A stretch of 64,000 nucleotides of DNA from Theobroma cacao (Eukaryota > Streptophyta > Magnoliopsida > Malvales > Malvaceae). The stretch is from contig NC_030852.1 of assembly GCF_000208745.1 (NCBI RefSeq), positions 7,111,792-7,175,791 on the forward strand, in the 5' to 3' direction. A program made the position numbers and the translations under genes. Below are positions 23,247-35,454 of this stretch, in pieces. The notes beneath the pieces were generated by a model, which saw nothing but the letters and a program-made list of their open reading frames with translations, did not search any database and was not told where the DNA came from. Numbering within the stretch: the stretch's first letter is position 1; every line of letters starts with the position of its first letter.

Positions 23247-23676
23247 ATAAATTTTATTTAATTTAATCTCCTTATGCTAAATTTATGCTCAATTTAGTTG
23301 TTGTACCCGACTTGTTTCTTCAAATTTGTCCCTCTAATTTTAATTTTCGCAAGAAAATTTTCCCCTGGTCTACCACATGGCATTGCATTTTGTCAATCAA
23401 TTTAAGTGACATGGCAATGCCACATCATCCTGATTGATGATGTAGCACTACCACATTAACATGTTAGCCCACATTAGTTACCACGTCATCATATTTTGCC
23501 ACATCAGCACCACGTCAGACGCCATCACCTTTAATGGTTAAATTGGATGATGTTAAGGAAAAAGACTAAATTGAAGCAATTTTCAAAATCGAGGGACTAA
23601 ATTAGTACAATTTTAAGTAGAAAGACTAAATTGAAAAAAATGCCCTAATACAGAGACTTTTCAAGTATTTTGATCA
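23247..23676. repeat. Right terminal inverted repeat of the MULE
   Basis: Reverse complement counterpart of 16534-16965, with many substitutions and one shorter internal stretch near the GATGTGGCA words. Confidence 0.87.
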
Positions 23677-25309
23677 TATATATATATATATATGTATATA
23701 AACACATACACATAAAAAACAAATTAACTTTCCACTTCTACTCTGTCTAGCTTAGTTTTCAATATTTTCAAACCTTATAGGAAAAAAAGTAACAAGCCAA
23801 CAAGTTTATTAAAAGATTGTAGTGCAAATTACATAATCCAAAACCATATCATAAATAATGTAAATAATGTAAGAAAAATGAGAGCAAAACACATGAAAAA
23901 AGAATATCAACAATGTAATAAAAAATGCTAACCATATCATAATTCAAATTACACCATTTTGGAGTAAATTGATTATTTTCATATGTTTAATTTTTGTTTT
24001 ATTTACAATTTCCTATAATTGATATTTTTATTATTATCAACTATTTTGTTTACTTTTATTTTATGAGATGATGAAATCCATATTTTGAAATTGGTTTAAG
24101 GGTCTAATGGGCTTTCAGTAATGTCAAGGCTTTCTTGGGTTTTCTTTAAAATAATTTGAGCCCATTCATTAAACATAACCCAGAAACCAGATTTACAGTG
24201 GTAATTAGGATTGAAATAGATTGAATAAACACAATTAAGCTAAATTAAACAGAAACTAAATCATAAACTTTCTTAAGAACAAAAGTCAGCTGGTAAAACA
24301 AAAAAAATGTACAAGGTCAAAATGTGCCTTTTACTAGGAACGATTTTCTAGCCCTGGCGATGGCCACCTAGCTAAAGATTGCCAACTAGAGCAAAGATCT
24401 AACAGTTAGAGGGTGTTATGATCGGCACCCTTTGCCAATATAAAGCCTAAAAGAAAAAATTTTGAAAAGGTGCAAAAAAATACATAAAATAGAAAAATAT
24501 CCCAGAGATGGTTTGAAAAGGGGAAGAAGAGTAGATCTAGGCTTTGAGTTTTGATTTTCTGTGTAAGATAGCTTTTAGGTTTTTGTTATTTAGGTGGTTA
24601 AGGATTGGTCTTTGGGTGTTTGGGGTTTGGTATGAGGTAAGAATGGCGGAGAGGGAGGAATTTGTAGTTGTACACAGTGGCTGACCGTGGTTTAAAGGGT
24701 GTTTTGGCTAGGTTTGAGCAAAAAGCTTTTCTAGTTGCTGGTTAAGGAGTGAAGTTGGAGAAAAAGGTGAAAGTGAGGAAGAAAGGAAACATACACTTAA
24801 GGTTAGAGAGTTTAAGATGCTCAAAATGGCATTGTTTAGAGAACTAAAAGATGGTTAAATGAGCAATAAATTACCATTTGTTTTGGTGGAGGTTGACGTA
24901 TGAAACAATGTCATTTTGAGAAATCTGAAGCAAGCCCAGCATGGTCAAAATGGGTTGAAGAAGCCTTATGTTAGGCCAGGCATGGCCCCTGCATTGCAAG
25001 TCCATGATTTAGGTTAAGCCACTATTGTTGGCAAGCTGGTCAATTATTCTTTACAGCCCAAGTAGCTAGGGTTTTTGCTTAGCCCAAATCAAGTATGAGT
25101 TTCCTTCTTATCCTTTTCGCATGTGTATTGGGTAGCTTGGCTCTTTTGTTTATTTTATTTATTATTTAGTTTATGTTATTTGCAAGTTTAGTTTAAGAAT
25201 GAAATAAAAAAATACACACTGTTAAAAAAAAAGGAAGGATATGGTTGTTGGAGCTAAAGAAGTGTATTCGTAGGAATTTATCTCTTTCTTTCCAAATTTA
25301 GGATAATAA
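23677..25309. other. Unassigned intergenic DNA
   Basis: No coding frame or transposon ends could be supported. The segment 24500-24800, read on the minus strand, is C/T- and CA-rich with CTCTCTCC and AACCCTAA-like words, as in leaders of retroelement LTRs or genes. This is only a hint. Confidence 0.4.
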
Positions 25310-25497
25310 TATACATATATATTAATTGGATTATACCAATGATAGAATTTTTATCCAAGATACGAGTCATTGAAATCTTGAGTTAGTTTTTTTAGGTGAG
25401 AGATTTGATTAAAACTCCACCAATATGATGGGAGGGATTTAGTTTTTAAGTCTCAATATTTATTAATCCAAGTAATATCTTAAATTAGTAAATACAA
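25310..25497 (+). repeat. Diverged ~190-bp direct repeat, copy 1
   Basis: Contains TTGGATTATACCAATGATAG, TGATGGGAGGGATTTAG and TTTTTAAGTCTCAATATT. It recurs at about 29765-29950 and, more diverged, at 30055-30190. The copia-type LTR remnant starts directly at its right end, so it probably inserted into a pre-existing tandem array. Confidence 0.7.
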
Positions 25498-25659
25498 TGT
25501 TAAATTTACAATTGATCTTTCTTTTGTAATGACAAAATCGAATGATCAAAATATGAGTGGTTAAGTGTATTAAAGCTTCACAAAACCCCTTAAACATTTA
25601 TATGAAAAATGACTAAGTATTTGAAGTTCAAAATGCCTCAAAAATTGTTTTAAATGCTT

Positions 25660-26225
25660 AAGGTATCGAGACATGGTATATAAGTATTGATATCTCAAGC
25701 TTAATATGCCTCAAAAACAGCTTCAAGAAGAAGAAGTATCAAGACATTTCTAGAAGGTATTAAGACTTCACCTTTGAAAGACTAAATTCCAGAAGACAAG
25801 TATTGAAGTATTGAGACCTAAACTCAAAGTATCGAGACATTGCTTCAGAAATGCTGTATTCCATAAAGCAAGTCCTAAAGTATCGATACCCAAGCTTCAA
25901 TGTATCAAGACTTCACCTTTAGGCTTTAGTTTCTAGATAGCAAGTGCCAAAGTATTGAGACCTACTGTTAAAGTATCGAGATCTCATCTTCAAAACTTCA
26001 AATTCTAGAGAGCAAGTGTCTAGGTATCAAGACCAACTTATAAAGTATTGAGACATTATCTCCAGATGTGATTTCTAGATAGCAAGATGTTATGTATCGA
26101 GACCAAGCCATAGATGTATTGAGACTCGCTTCAATATGGGAAATGCCAAAGATGAACAAGGATCGAGACCTAAGTGGATTCTGGCAATTAAAGTATCGAG
26201 ACTATCATCGAAGGTATTGATACCT
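25660..26225 (+). repeat. Array of dispersed GTATCGAGAC words
   Basis: About sixteen degenerate copies spaced roughly 20-45 bp apart (for example near 25665, 25838, 25972, 26091, 26192), some reading GTATCGATAC, a perfect palindrome. The intervening sequence is not obviously repeated. Confidence 0.85.
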
Positions 26226-26655
26226 CACCCCATAAAAGCTAGAAAAGGACATGAAGAACGACTACATTTTCAATTACATTTTCCCAAATAGTTATTTGTA
26301 GACACCAACATATAAGTAGAGGTCTAAGGCACAACTTTCAAGAGATAAAACACCTAGAAAAGAATTTTCAAGCAAAAGTAAGATCAAATAGCAAATCTCT
26401 TAAGAATCACTTCTCAAATCAAGTGTTCATCATCTTTACTTGCTTAAGCTTTAAGTTCTTTACTTATCTATGAAGCCTTTATTCTCTCTTTGTATTTACT
26501 ACTCTATTTAGCCTACTTTGAGGAATTTAAGCTTTCATTTAAACTTCCTTGTAATTCATTGTAAAGGTTATACCTTAGCTTAGAAAGGTAGTGTGAGAGA
26601 TTATAACTTAACCTAGAAAGATAGTGGATTCATGTGATTCCCAGTCCCTTCATAT

Positions 26656-29200
26656 TGTGAAACCTCGACCTTCATAGACCCGTAACTAGAAGTAGACGCT
26701 ATAACACGAACCAAGGGTAATTTCGTCATTTCTCATGGTGATCTCCTGCAAGTAGTTTTCTAGCATTATTACGATCTAAGTAAGCCTAGGGAATAAATGA
26801 ATGATGAAAAAATAAATTAAAAAGATAGAAACATTGATAATTTCCATAGTAGAGGCAAAATGGTCATTTTACATCTTGAGTCTAAATTTTTACGTTTTAG
26901 TGAACCCGAGTATTTTTAGACTATTATGACATTGTCTCAGTGTCAAAAGAGTAAAAAAAAGGTTGCCCAAAGGATGGGAGTAAAACAAAGTGACCTGGTA
27001 AAGGGCATTTTGGTAATTTACATGAGAAATTGGATAAACTTTAGATATAAATATCTAAGTTCCAGTAACTTCCAGCAGCTTTTTCTTCCATCCATGTCTT
27101 CTCTCCATTTCACATTTTCTTCACCCTCCATGAGAAGAAAACCTTGAATCCTCCAAAAATCTCTCATAAGAAGTCCAAGTTTCATGCTTTTGCTCACTCC
27201 TTCAAAGGGTTTTTCATGCTCTTTCACTTTTACGCCTCAACAGCCTTCAAAAGTCTTTCTTTAGTACATTCACTCACTAGCTGGAAGTGTAGAGAGAGAG
27301 AGAGAGAGTGATTTCCCTTATTAGCTTGAAGAATTTTGAAAGAGAATTCAACTACAAAGATCATCAAGGTGAGTATGAGTTAGGGTTAATCTCTTTAGTT
27401 GTTGATAATGTTTAGTAATTAGATTTGTGAGTTTTTTATTATTGAGGTTGTTTATTCATTCTTAGTGTGACTAGAGAAGTGCAAATAATAGCCAATTAGT
27501 AGTAGTTGGAAGTTAGTTAGGGATGACTAGTAGAACTTGATTTAGGAAATAACTTTCGGAATGCTATTAATGCCTAGTTGGGTTGATGGCGATGTTGTGT
27601 GTGATAGGTTCCAACGAAACCCCACACCTCCATTCAGAACATTAATCGAAGTTAGAGTCCACCAAAACATCAACAAAGACTGGTGAGTGAACTTGCATTT
27701 CAAAATGTTTTGGGAAGTTCCTACATGTTTAAATAAATCATTTGAAAGTTTTAATTGTTTTTGCTTTAAAAATATGCTTGGGGAACAAGCCCTTGATGAA
27801 ATGTTTCTATCTTGTGAAATGTGCAAAATAAATAGTTCATACATTCTCACATTATATTGATATGTATATTATGCTTTGGATGCTCCTTTTGTATGATAAT
27901 GATGACCTAGCTAGGTGTGGTGTGGGAGTGCACATAAGCTAATGATGACCCAGTTATGTGTGGTGTGGGAGTGCACATAAGGTGATGATGATGATGATGA
28001 TGTTGCATTGTGCGTGTAGGGAGTGCACATTAGTTGAGTGTGGCGGGATGGTATGCATGATGATGTATGTATATATATATATATATATGTTATAGAAAGT
28101 TTATGAAAATAATTGTGATTGTGTTGTATGTTGGCGTTGTTAATTGCTCCCAAATTGCTTTTCATTTCAGCAAGAAAATAGCTTTTTGATGTAACAATAC
28201 CCTTTTTAACTAAATTGCTCTGAATCTCGCTGCAACGAGAAACTCTCGAGTTAGGAAGGGGTTACACTAGCCTGGTTCTCGCTGCAGCGAGAAACTCTCG
28301 GGTGGTTCCAAAATTTTAGTGTAGTACTTTCACTTTGACAAAGATTTTAACCACATTCGAGTTAGAACTGGGAAAAGTGGTAAACATAAAAGTTGTAGCC
28401 CAGCCTCTTATCTTTCTAATGACCTAAAAATAATGTCAATTGAACTTCTGTAGTGAGAGATATGCTTAAAAAACTAAAGTATATGTAAACTAAGAATGCC
28501 TTTTCGCTACAGCAAGAGAAAACCCTCTATTTGCCTGTCTTGCTTGGTCATTACTGAAATTTTCATTCTATTCAACTTCGTGGTTTATCATGGATCTTCT
28601 AACACTAAGGGATTAAGCATTCAAAGTTTGGAATGAGGGGTTTTAACCAAAACTTAGACTAAATTGCATGGTTTTTATCGTAAGTGCATCATTTGTTCTA
28701 AAACATTCCTTATCGTTGCTTATTCCTTTCTTATGTTCACTCACTGAGTTTATACTTACTCTTTTAAATTGCATGTTTTCAAATCCGTAGCTAGTTGGGA
28801 CCAAGATTAAGGAGACCACTCGTATTCACCCCTTGGTAGGTGTATGGTATTTGGTAGTTATGCCCTCACCCAAGTCACTCTGTTGGTCGTCAAGAATTTT
28901 ACATGTGGATTTACACTCGATGTAATCGCTAAGATTTAGGCTACAAACAATAGATGTATATGTGATATGATGATGACATTATGAGATGGCAATGAATGAC
29001 AGTATTTTGGATTAGTACCAATATAAATATTTGGTTGCCTTGTTTATTATCGAAATACGTATAGTTGAGAATAAAGATTGTGGTTGTAAATGATGGTGGG
29101 AATGATGCAATAGAATTTCGTAAATAGGCTTGCTTGGGCTTAGTGGGCTGTGCCTATTGGGCCCTTGCGCCTGTCATGGCCTGAAAATTGGGCTGTGACA
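26656..29200 (+). mobile_element. Chromovirus-type solo LTR inside the copia LTR
   Basis: Starts TGTGAAACCTCGACC and ends GGGCTGTGACA. It is clearly homologous to the LTRs of the chromovirus at 38451-49800 at the start (ATAACACGAACCAAGGGTAA), in the middle (TTCTCGCTGCAGCGAGAA at 28276-28293) and at the end (AGGCTTGCTTGGGCTTAGTG). No PBS, gag or pol adjoins, so it is a solo LTR. TTCATA occurs on both sides, one base away from each LTR end (26649-26654 and 29202-29207), a probable target duplication. Confidence 0.85.
27900..28060 (+). repeat. GTGCAC minisatellite in the solo LTR
   Basis: Two clear units of GTGTGGTGTGGGAGTGCACA with flanking GATGACC, then GATGATG repeats and a third, weaker unit. 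Equivalent arrays lie at matching places in the other chromovirus LTRs of the window. Confidence 0.75.
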
Positions 29201-29653
29201 ATTCATAAGTATTTATACCTTAACCAAATTAAAAGGTAAAAAGGTTGAGTTTGATCCTTTAAAAGACTGTTACAAAGATTAAGTCTGAGCCTTATAAAGA
29301 CTTGGTTGTAAAGGTTACGCTTGAGTCTTGGAAAAATAGTTTTCATAGTGGATTCAAAACTCCTTAATGATCCAAGGGAGAGGATGTACGCATCGAGGCT
29401 GAACCTTGATGATCTTTGTGTCTTCTAGTAGTTTGTTAAAATTGCTTTTCAATTTTATTGATTCCTTAAACTTGGTTTTACCTTTCTTACAAAAGAATTT
29501 CTGCAAGCTCTTTTCTCAGCTTTTTAAGAAGTTTTTATTTATCCTTACTTTGCAAATAGTGCCTTAATTGTCCAAGGGTTTTTTAAAGCGTTTTTGAAAA
29601 TACTGAATTCACCCTCCCTCTTAAAGTTTATGTTTTGAGCTAACTTTTTAACA

Positions 29654-30625
29654 TAAAATATAGAAAATTGTTAATTTAAAAGGAAGACATAGAATATTCA
29701 TGTCTAAAAAATAAAATATAGAATATTTATGCTCTAAGAAATAAAAAGGTATACATTGTTACAAAGATATATTATTTGGATTATACCAAAGATAGAATTT
29801 TTACCTAAGACACGAGAAGTCACAATTTTGGGTTAATTTTCTCAGTTGAAAGATTTAACTAAAGCTCCAATGGTTTGATGGGAGGGCTTTACTTTTTAAG
29901 TCTCAATATTTCTTAATTCGAATAATATTTTAAATTAGTTAATAAAATAGGGAATGTTTTAGGCTTAAAGTAGTAATATAAAATATTCATGCTAAAAAGA
30001 AATATGTAATATTTATGCTTATAAAAATAAAATACATAATAATATAAAACATGTTATTTGGACTCAAGACACAAGAAGTCGTAATCTCGATCTAATTTTT
30101 TTAGGTGAGGGATTTTATTTAAACTTTACCAGTATGATAAGAGAGTTTTAATCTTAAGTCTCAATATTTTAATTCAAATAAATTTTTTTCAATATTAATA
30201 AAAAGATATTAACAAAATAAAAATTTATAATAATAATAACAATACTAAATATATGGTATAAAAGATGATAAACATTGAAATTTATTACACATTACCATCA
30301 TGTTATTTAATTGTCATTGCATCCATTTAGATATAGTTTGTACACGAGTTAAGGCCTTAATGATGGGATTTTTTGAAAAGCATATGAATGTGAGTTTGCT
30401 TGAAAAATTCCCTAGGTGAAAGAATATCTTCTGGTCCCACAAGTATGATGGGAGGGCTCAAAGAATGTTCTTAATAAAAAGTCTTTACTTGTGTTAGGGT
30501 TTGCATTACATGAAAACACTTTTACCTGCAAATGATTACCTTGATGATAGGATTTGCTTGATAAACTTGCGAAGGCAAGTTTTCCCTAGTAATTTCCTAG
30601 GTCAAAGAATATTCATGGATTCCAC
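29654..30625. repeat. Diverged direct repeats, copies 2 and 3, and unassigned AT-rich DNA
   Basis: Copy 2 (about 29765-29950: TTGGATTATACCAAAGATAG, TTTGATGGGAGGGC, TAAGTCTCAATATTTCTTAA) and copy 3 (about 30055-30190) repeat the unit at 25310-25497. Further GTATGATGGGAGGGCT words occur near 30448. The rest is AT-rich with no gene. Confidence 0.6.
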
Positions 30626-31305
30626 TGATAACTTTATGATATAGAGTTATTTGAACTTAGTTCTGATAGTAATTTAGCTAAGTCCTTATAGTAATGCATA
30701 TAAATTAGTATGTTTTATTTAATTTTTTTAAGTTAGTTAATTAGGTGAGTTAATCTAATTTTAGTTAATATTGTGTTTAAATTGATGGTTATGTGACTGA
30801 AATAAGTTGTTATTGATTTATTTGTGTCTTTGTAGTTGTTTTTTGAAGGAATTTTAATGGAAGGAGAGAAATTATGAGATGAAGACCTTGATTGCACATG
30901 TCTGAGTGTTTTGACCATAACTTTCTCTACAAAACATCAAATGAGGTGCTTCTTCAACCATTGAAAAGATAAGAGGAAAATATACAACTTTAGTATTCAC
31001 ACTTTGACCAATTTGGCTAGAAATGTAGTCAAAACCCTTATCAAATTTGAAGCACTGCAGTAGTCCTAGAGAGAAAAATTAAATCATGATTTTTGTAAAT
31101 TAAATGGTCAAGGTCGTGGCCTTGGTGGATGTAGGTCGTGGCTCACGTAGTCTGATGAGGAAATCCTTGTTAGAATTGACTTCTTTGTTCACCCAACTTG
31201 TCCCAACTTTAAAGCCTTATTAGAGCAACCTTTTGTAGGACTTTTAAAGGATGAAAAACACAAGATTTAAAGCTAAGATTCAGCCACAAAATCATTGAAG
31301 AAAAG

Positions 31306-34300
31306 TGTCAGACCTTGTCAACCCCAATTAAAAGACGGTATTATACCGAGTGGTACAATTAAGTTAAATCGAGCCTTGAACTAGTTCAAATAGAAATTCT
31401 AAGAGGAATTTGTAAATAATAAAACCCACAGAATGGCTTAGAATAGTGATTTGGAGTTCAAGGTCCAGCTTGGAGTCCATCAGGAAAATTGACCGATTAG
31501 GGACAAAGCGGTCATTTTACCATTTGATGATTAAATTGAGATTTCTAGCCAAGATTTGATCACATTTGACTAAGAATAATTATATCAAATATAATTATGA
31601 TTATTGGAGTATAAAATGATGTTTAGTAGTGAAAAATTATGATTCCCGGTATTTTTGGAGTACAAGGGCAAAATGGTAATTTTGCCACTAGAGGACTAAA
31701 CGGGAATCTTTATAAAACAATTTTTTTGCCCCATTTGGTTAATATTGATCAATATTAGTGTTATTTGAGGTTGAAAAGTAGAAATAATGTGATTCCGGTA
31801 CATTTCGAAGTATAAAGGCAAAATCGTAATTTTTCCATCTTGAGGGCAAATCGGTAAAATTTTAGCCCTAGCACTTGTCAAGACCAAGGGATTTTAATTG
31901 TGGTAGGATTGGATAAGTACCAGAATATTTGTGGTAGAAAATTAAGAAGAAAAAGTCAAAAAGTTAAAAAAATTGGGCCAATAACAATGTGACACATGGC
32001 ATGCTTGATTATTTTATTATTTTCTATAGAAATCAGCCCATTAAATCCCCAATTCTCTCACCATATTCTGCCTAGGTACCCAGCAACAAGAACAAAGGAA
32101 GAACAAAGGGAAAAACAAGAAAACCTAGGTGGAAATTCAAAGAAAAAGGAAAGAAATCAAGGAAACAAGCTAGGTAAGTTAGAATTTCTTTAATTCTCCT
32201 TGATACCTAGCTTACCCATGCTTTTGTTCTTGATCTCCATGGTTTAATATTGAGTTATCATGATGAATTCAATTCTGAAAAATGGGTATGGAAGAGGAAT
32301 TGTTGTTGGAATAATTTGATTTTAGACTATGTTAGTGTTTAGGGATAGTTAAGCATGGTTATGAACAAAAACACAAAAGAAATATTCAATTTCTCTAGGG
32401 TTCCTTGTTGGCCGAACCATGAGGGCTGAATATCAATGGGGGATTGTTTTTATTTCAAGGAAAATGGCATGGAAAATGATGAATTAAGGTGAAACGGTTA
32501 TGTAGAAAAAAAATTCGATGCTAGTGCACCAAATGACCAAATTTTTCTATAAGGAACTGTGAGGGTTCTAATGCTGAATTTGGCTTTATTTAAATGTATG
32601 TGGTAAATTAAGGTATTAGAGGAGAAATGAATTAATTTGGAGGTGATTTGGACACAATCGTCGATTAATCGGGTGATCGGTCGAATTTAATCGATACCGT
32701 GATTAAGCGGTAATCAGACATATTTTTGCATTTACATATCAAGCATTAGTAATTTAAATTAATTTATATCAATTTAGGGACAATATAGTAAATTCCTCGA
32801 CTTTGTTATTTGTCAAGGTGGTGAGACGTCCGGAAAAGGCAAAGGAATTGCGCCTGAGGGCTATTAGTCCGAGTGCACCCGGAATCTGGATTTTCGATAC
32901 CGGTGAGTGGACTTGCATTTCAAACTTGTTTTGGGAAATATGAAAGATTCTATCCAACTTGTCTTAGAAAATGTACCTTGGGAACAAGCTTTTAGTAAAA
33001 TGATTTTATATTGTGAAAATGTGCTATACAATGGTTTATGTGTTATCACAATATGATAAAATGCATGATATGCATTGGATGCTTCTTTACATGTTGATTT
33101 GAACCCGGCTATGTGCGAGTAGGAGTGCACATAAGCCGTTGCTGACCCGACTATGTGCGAGTAGGAGTGTATATAAGCCGTTGCTGACCCGGCTATGTGT
33201 GAGTGGGAGTGCACATAAGCCGTTGTTGCCCCCATAGCTTATAGGGCTGGATGCTTCGTGATCTTCCACCCTATGAGTGCTTTGATAGGTATGATCTGTG
33301 GCGAAGTATGACTCTCCACCCAAGAGCTTGGAAGAGGAGGGAAGGGACTGCTCCGTTGCTTCGTGATCCGGAGTGAAGTGCACCTCTTGCCGAGTGAAGG
33401 GGGGGATGCTTCGTGATCTCCCACCCCCTAGTGACAATAGCATAAGCCGTTGCATATGAGATGATGATGATGGGATGATGTGCATGATGATGATGATGGG
33501 ATGGTGTGCATGTTGATGATGGGTATATGGTTGTAAATGCAAATATGTAAGCATTTGTTTTGTTGAAATTTGGAAGTTTACATGTGTTACATGTTGCTAT
33601 TGTTATTTTAGCAGGATGACTTGTTTTAAGGGAAAAATGAGACTTTTTCCTTGATGTTCTGGTTCTCGCTGCAGCGAGAATGAAGTTCGCTACAACGAGA
33701 AACTTTCTGTCTATTTTGCTAACTTGTGGGTTTTTGCCATATTTCCCATTTCTTTGGTACCATAGTTGAGCATGGATTTTTGTAAAGTGATTTACTCATG
33801 TGGGGTTTACATGAGGGGTTTAAAGGAGCTAAAACAATTGCATGGTTTTAAGAAAACGAATACATCATGATTTCGATAAACATTCCTTATTGTATGCTTG
33901 TTCCCTCCTTGTTCACTCACTGAGTATTGTACTCACGTTTTAAAAAAATTCATGTTTTCAGATCAGGTGACTGTTGGACCCTAGATCGAGGAGTCCCCGT
34001 AGTGCATCTCTTAGGTATGTGTCTGGCATTCGATAGTAATCCTTTTTATTGTAAATGTCTTTGCTGGAAGTCATGGGTCATTTTGTATTGTGAATACAAT
34101 CTAACAATGTGAATATGTGTATGCAATGTAAATTACTAAATACATGACTGGTATAGTGCATGTATATTATTATCGATAATGCCATTATGTTTTGGCTATG
34201 TTCACACCTAGGAAAAGGTGTGTGTGTATGCATGATATGATAAATTTGTTAAGCAAAGGTAAATGGATAGGCTTGCTTGGGCTTAGTGAGCTATGCTCAT

Positions 34301-34344
34301 TGAGCTCATGCGCCGGTCATGGCCCGGGAAATTGGGTCTTGACA
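31306..34344 (+). mobile_element. 3-kb chromovirus solo LTR with perfect target duplication
   Basis: Starts TGTCAGACCTTG and ends GGGTCTTGACA, flanked on both sides by AAAAG (31301-31305 and 34345-34349). The last 75 bp match the ends of the other chromovirus LTRs (GGCTTGCTTGGGCTTAGTGA). It also carries the GTGCAC minisatellite (33095-33215) and TTCTCGCTGCAGCGAGAA (33663-33680). A same-family LTR starts at 63759. With one LTR, no internal region and an intact target duplication it is a textbook solo LTR, formed by recombination between two LTRs. Confidence 0.93.
33095..33215 (+). repeat. GTGCAC minisatellite in the 3-kb solo LTR
   Basis: Three units of about 46 bp, each containing GGCTATGTGCGAGTAGGAGT and GCACATAAGCCGTTG with few differences. 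Open frames across the array are by-products of the repeat. Confidence 0.85.
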
Positions 34345-35454
34345 AAAAGTCTCATTGGAGCTGAAAAGAAATTGAAGGATTCAAGAATGACTTCTTTTTG
34401 TTATTCTTTATTTTCTTGGTTTGGTTTCAATGTTTAAACTTTATTTAATGATGATTTGTGACATTATGGAGAACTAATTTAGTTATTTAAGATTATGATT
34501 GAACTCAATACATAGTCTAAATTATTTATCTCTCATTGGCTTATATTTGATTGTCTTAAGTTTTTAATTCTATTTTGTTCTTAATGCTTCTAATTACCTA
34601 ATCACCAATTAAATTAAATTGAAAACTAAGTTAAACCTTGACAAAGGATATTTAGGGTAGACCTATCTTGAACAGAATAGTGTATGATCGAATGCACTTA
34701 GTTGATTAAGTGTTTGATTTGCATATAGGGTAGACATACACTTCTAAGCCGTACATAGCCAAGATTTGAGCTTGAACTTAATGAATCTTTCTTTAATTTA
34801 ATTTGTATAAACATATAGTAAGTTAATTGAGAGAGATATTTTTATGAGAAACTCAATAAAGACATAAATAATTTAGGACTCTAGGTCAGTAACTTAATCC
34901 GTTGAAGTAAGTTAAGATTAAAATACAATATTCATTTGAAGTATTAAGGGATATCATAATCTAAGGTATGGTAGTTGATTGAGTTTTTAAAACAAATTTG
35001 CTGATTAATTTTTTATTAGTTTTAGTTTAAGTTTGTTAGATTTTATTTTGCTTTTTAATAATTTAAATTTGATTATTTGAATAAGATTAAGGCGTGTTTA
35101 TTTTAGTAGTTAATAGTCGTAATTAATTTAATTCTCCGTGGGATCAATACTCTACTTTTCACTATATTTCTTGTTTAATGATACGTGCACTTGCATGAGA
35201 AATCGACAACAAGGTTTTGACGCCGTTGCCAGACAATTTATTTTAATTCTTGTTGTTAATATTAATACCAAGTATTCTTAATCTTATTTCAAACTTTTTC
35301 TTTAATTTTCAAGTATTTTTGGTCATTGCATGTGAAGAACCTAAAATTTGAAAATTGTTCTTTTTTATCTAGAAATCGAAAAGACTTTTCAAAGACTTTA
35401 GAGGAAAAATCAACAAGTTTCTTCTCAAAGCAAAACAATAGCTAATCAACAAGG

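Larger units (their letters stand above)
16534..23676 (+). mobile_element. MuDR-type Mutator-like element (MULE), 7.1 kb
   Basis: Terminal inverted repeats of about 430 bp bound the element. The left end TGGTCAAAATACTTGAAAAG matches the reverse complement of the right end (TGATCAAAATACTTGAAAAG), and similarity continues through AATATGATGATGTGGCAAC/AATATGATGACGTGGTAAC and beyond. Both ends lie in AT dinucleotide runs, so the expected 9-bp target duplication cannot be delimited. The interior carries a MuDR-family transposase gene. Long TIRs plus a MuDR transposase define the class. The TIRs are visibly diverged and the gene is broken. Confidence 0.9.
25498..29653 (+). mobile_element. Copia-type (Sirevirus-like) LTR remnant, split by a nested LTR
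   Basis: Starts TGTTAAATTTAC and ends with ATTCACCCTCCCTCTT followed about 35 bp later by AACA. This resembles the end pattern (ATTCACCC...CAACA) of the other Sirevirus-like LTRs in the window. Segments such as TTGAGTCTTGGAAAAATAG and GGATTCAAAACTCC in the right part fit an R/U5 region. The left part (25660-26225) carries about sixteen copies of a GTATCGAGAC word. Without the inserted 2545 bp it would be about 1.6 kb. No PBS or coding region follows, so it looks like an old solo LTR. A target duplication could not be confirmed. Confidence 0.6.

Noticed and set aside
25660..26225. CRISPR-like array of regularly spaced short repeats
   Set aside because: The words are only ~10 bp, degenerate and irregularly spaced, and sit within a plant LTR; there are no cas genes and the host is a eukaryote.
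33087..33554. Long minus-strand open frame rich in His, Ser and Tyr
   Set aside because: It reads through the minisatellite of a solo LTR; the repetition and the strand make it a by-product.
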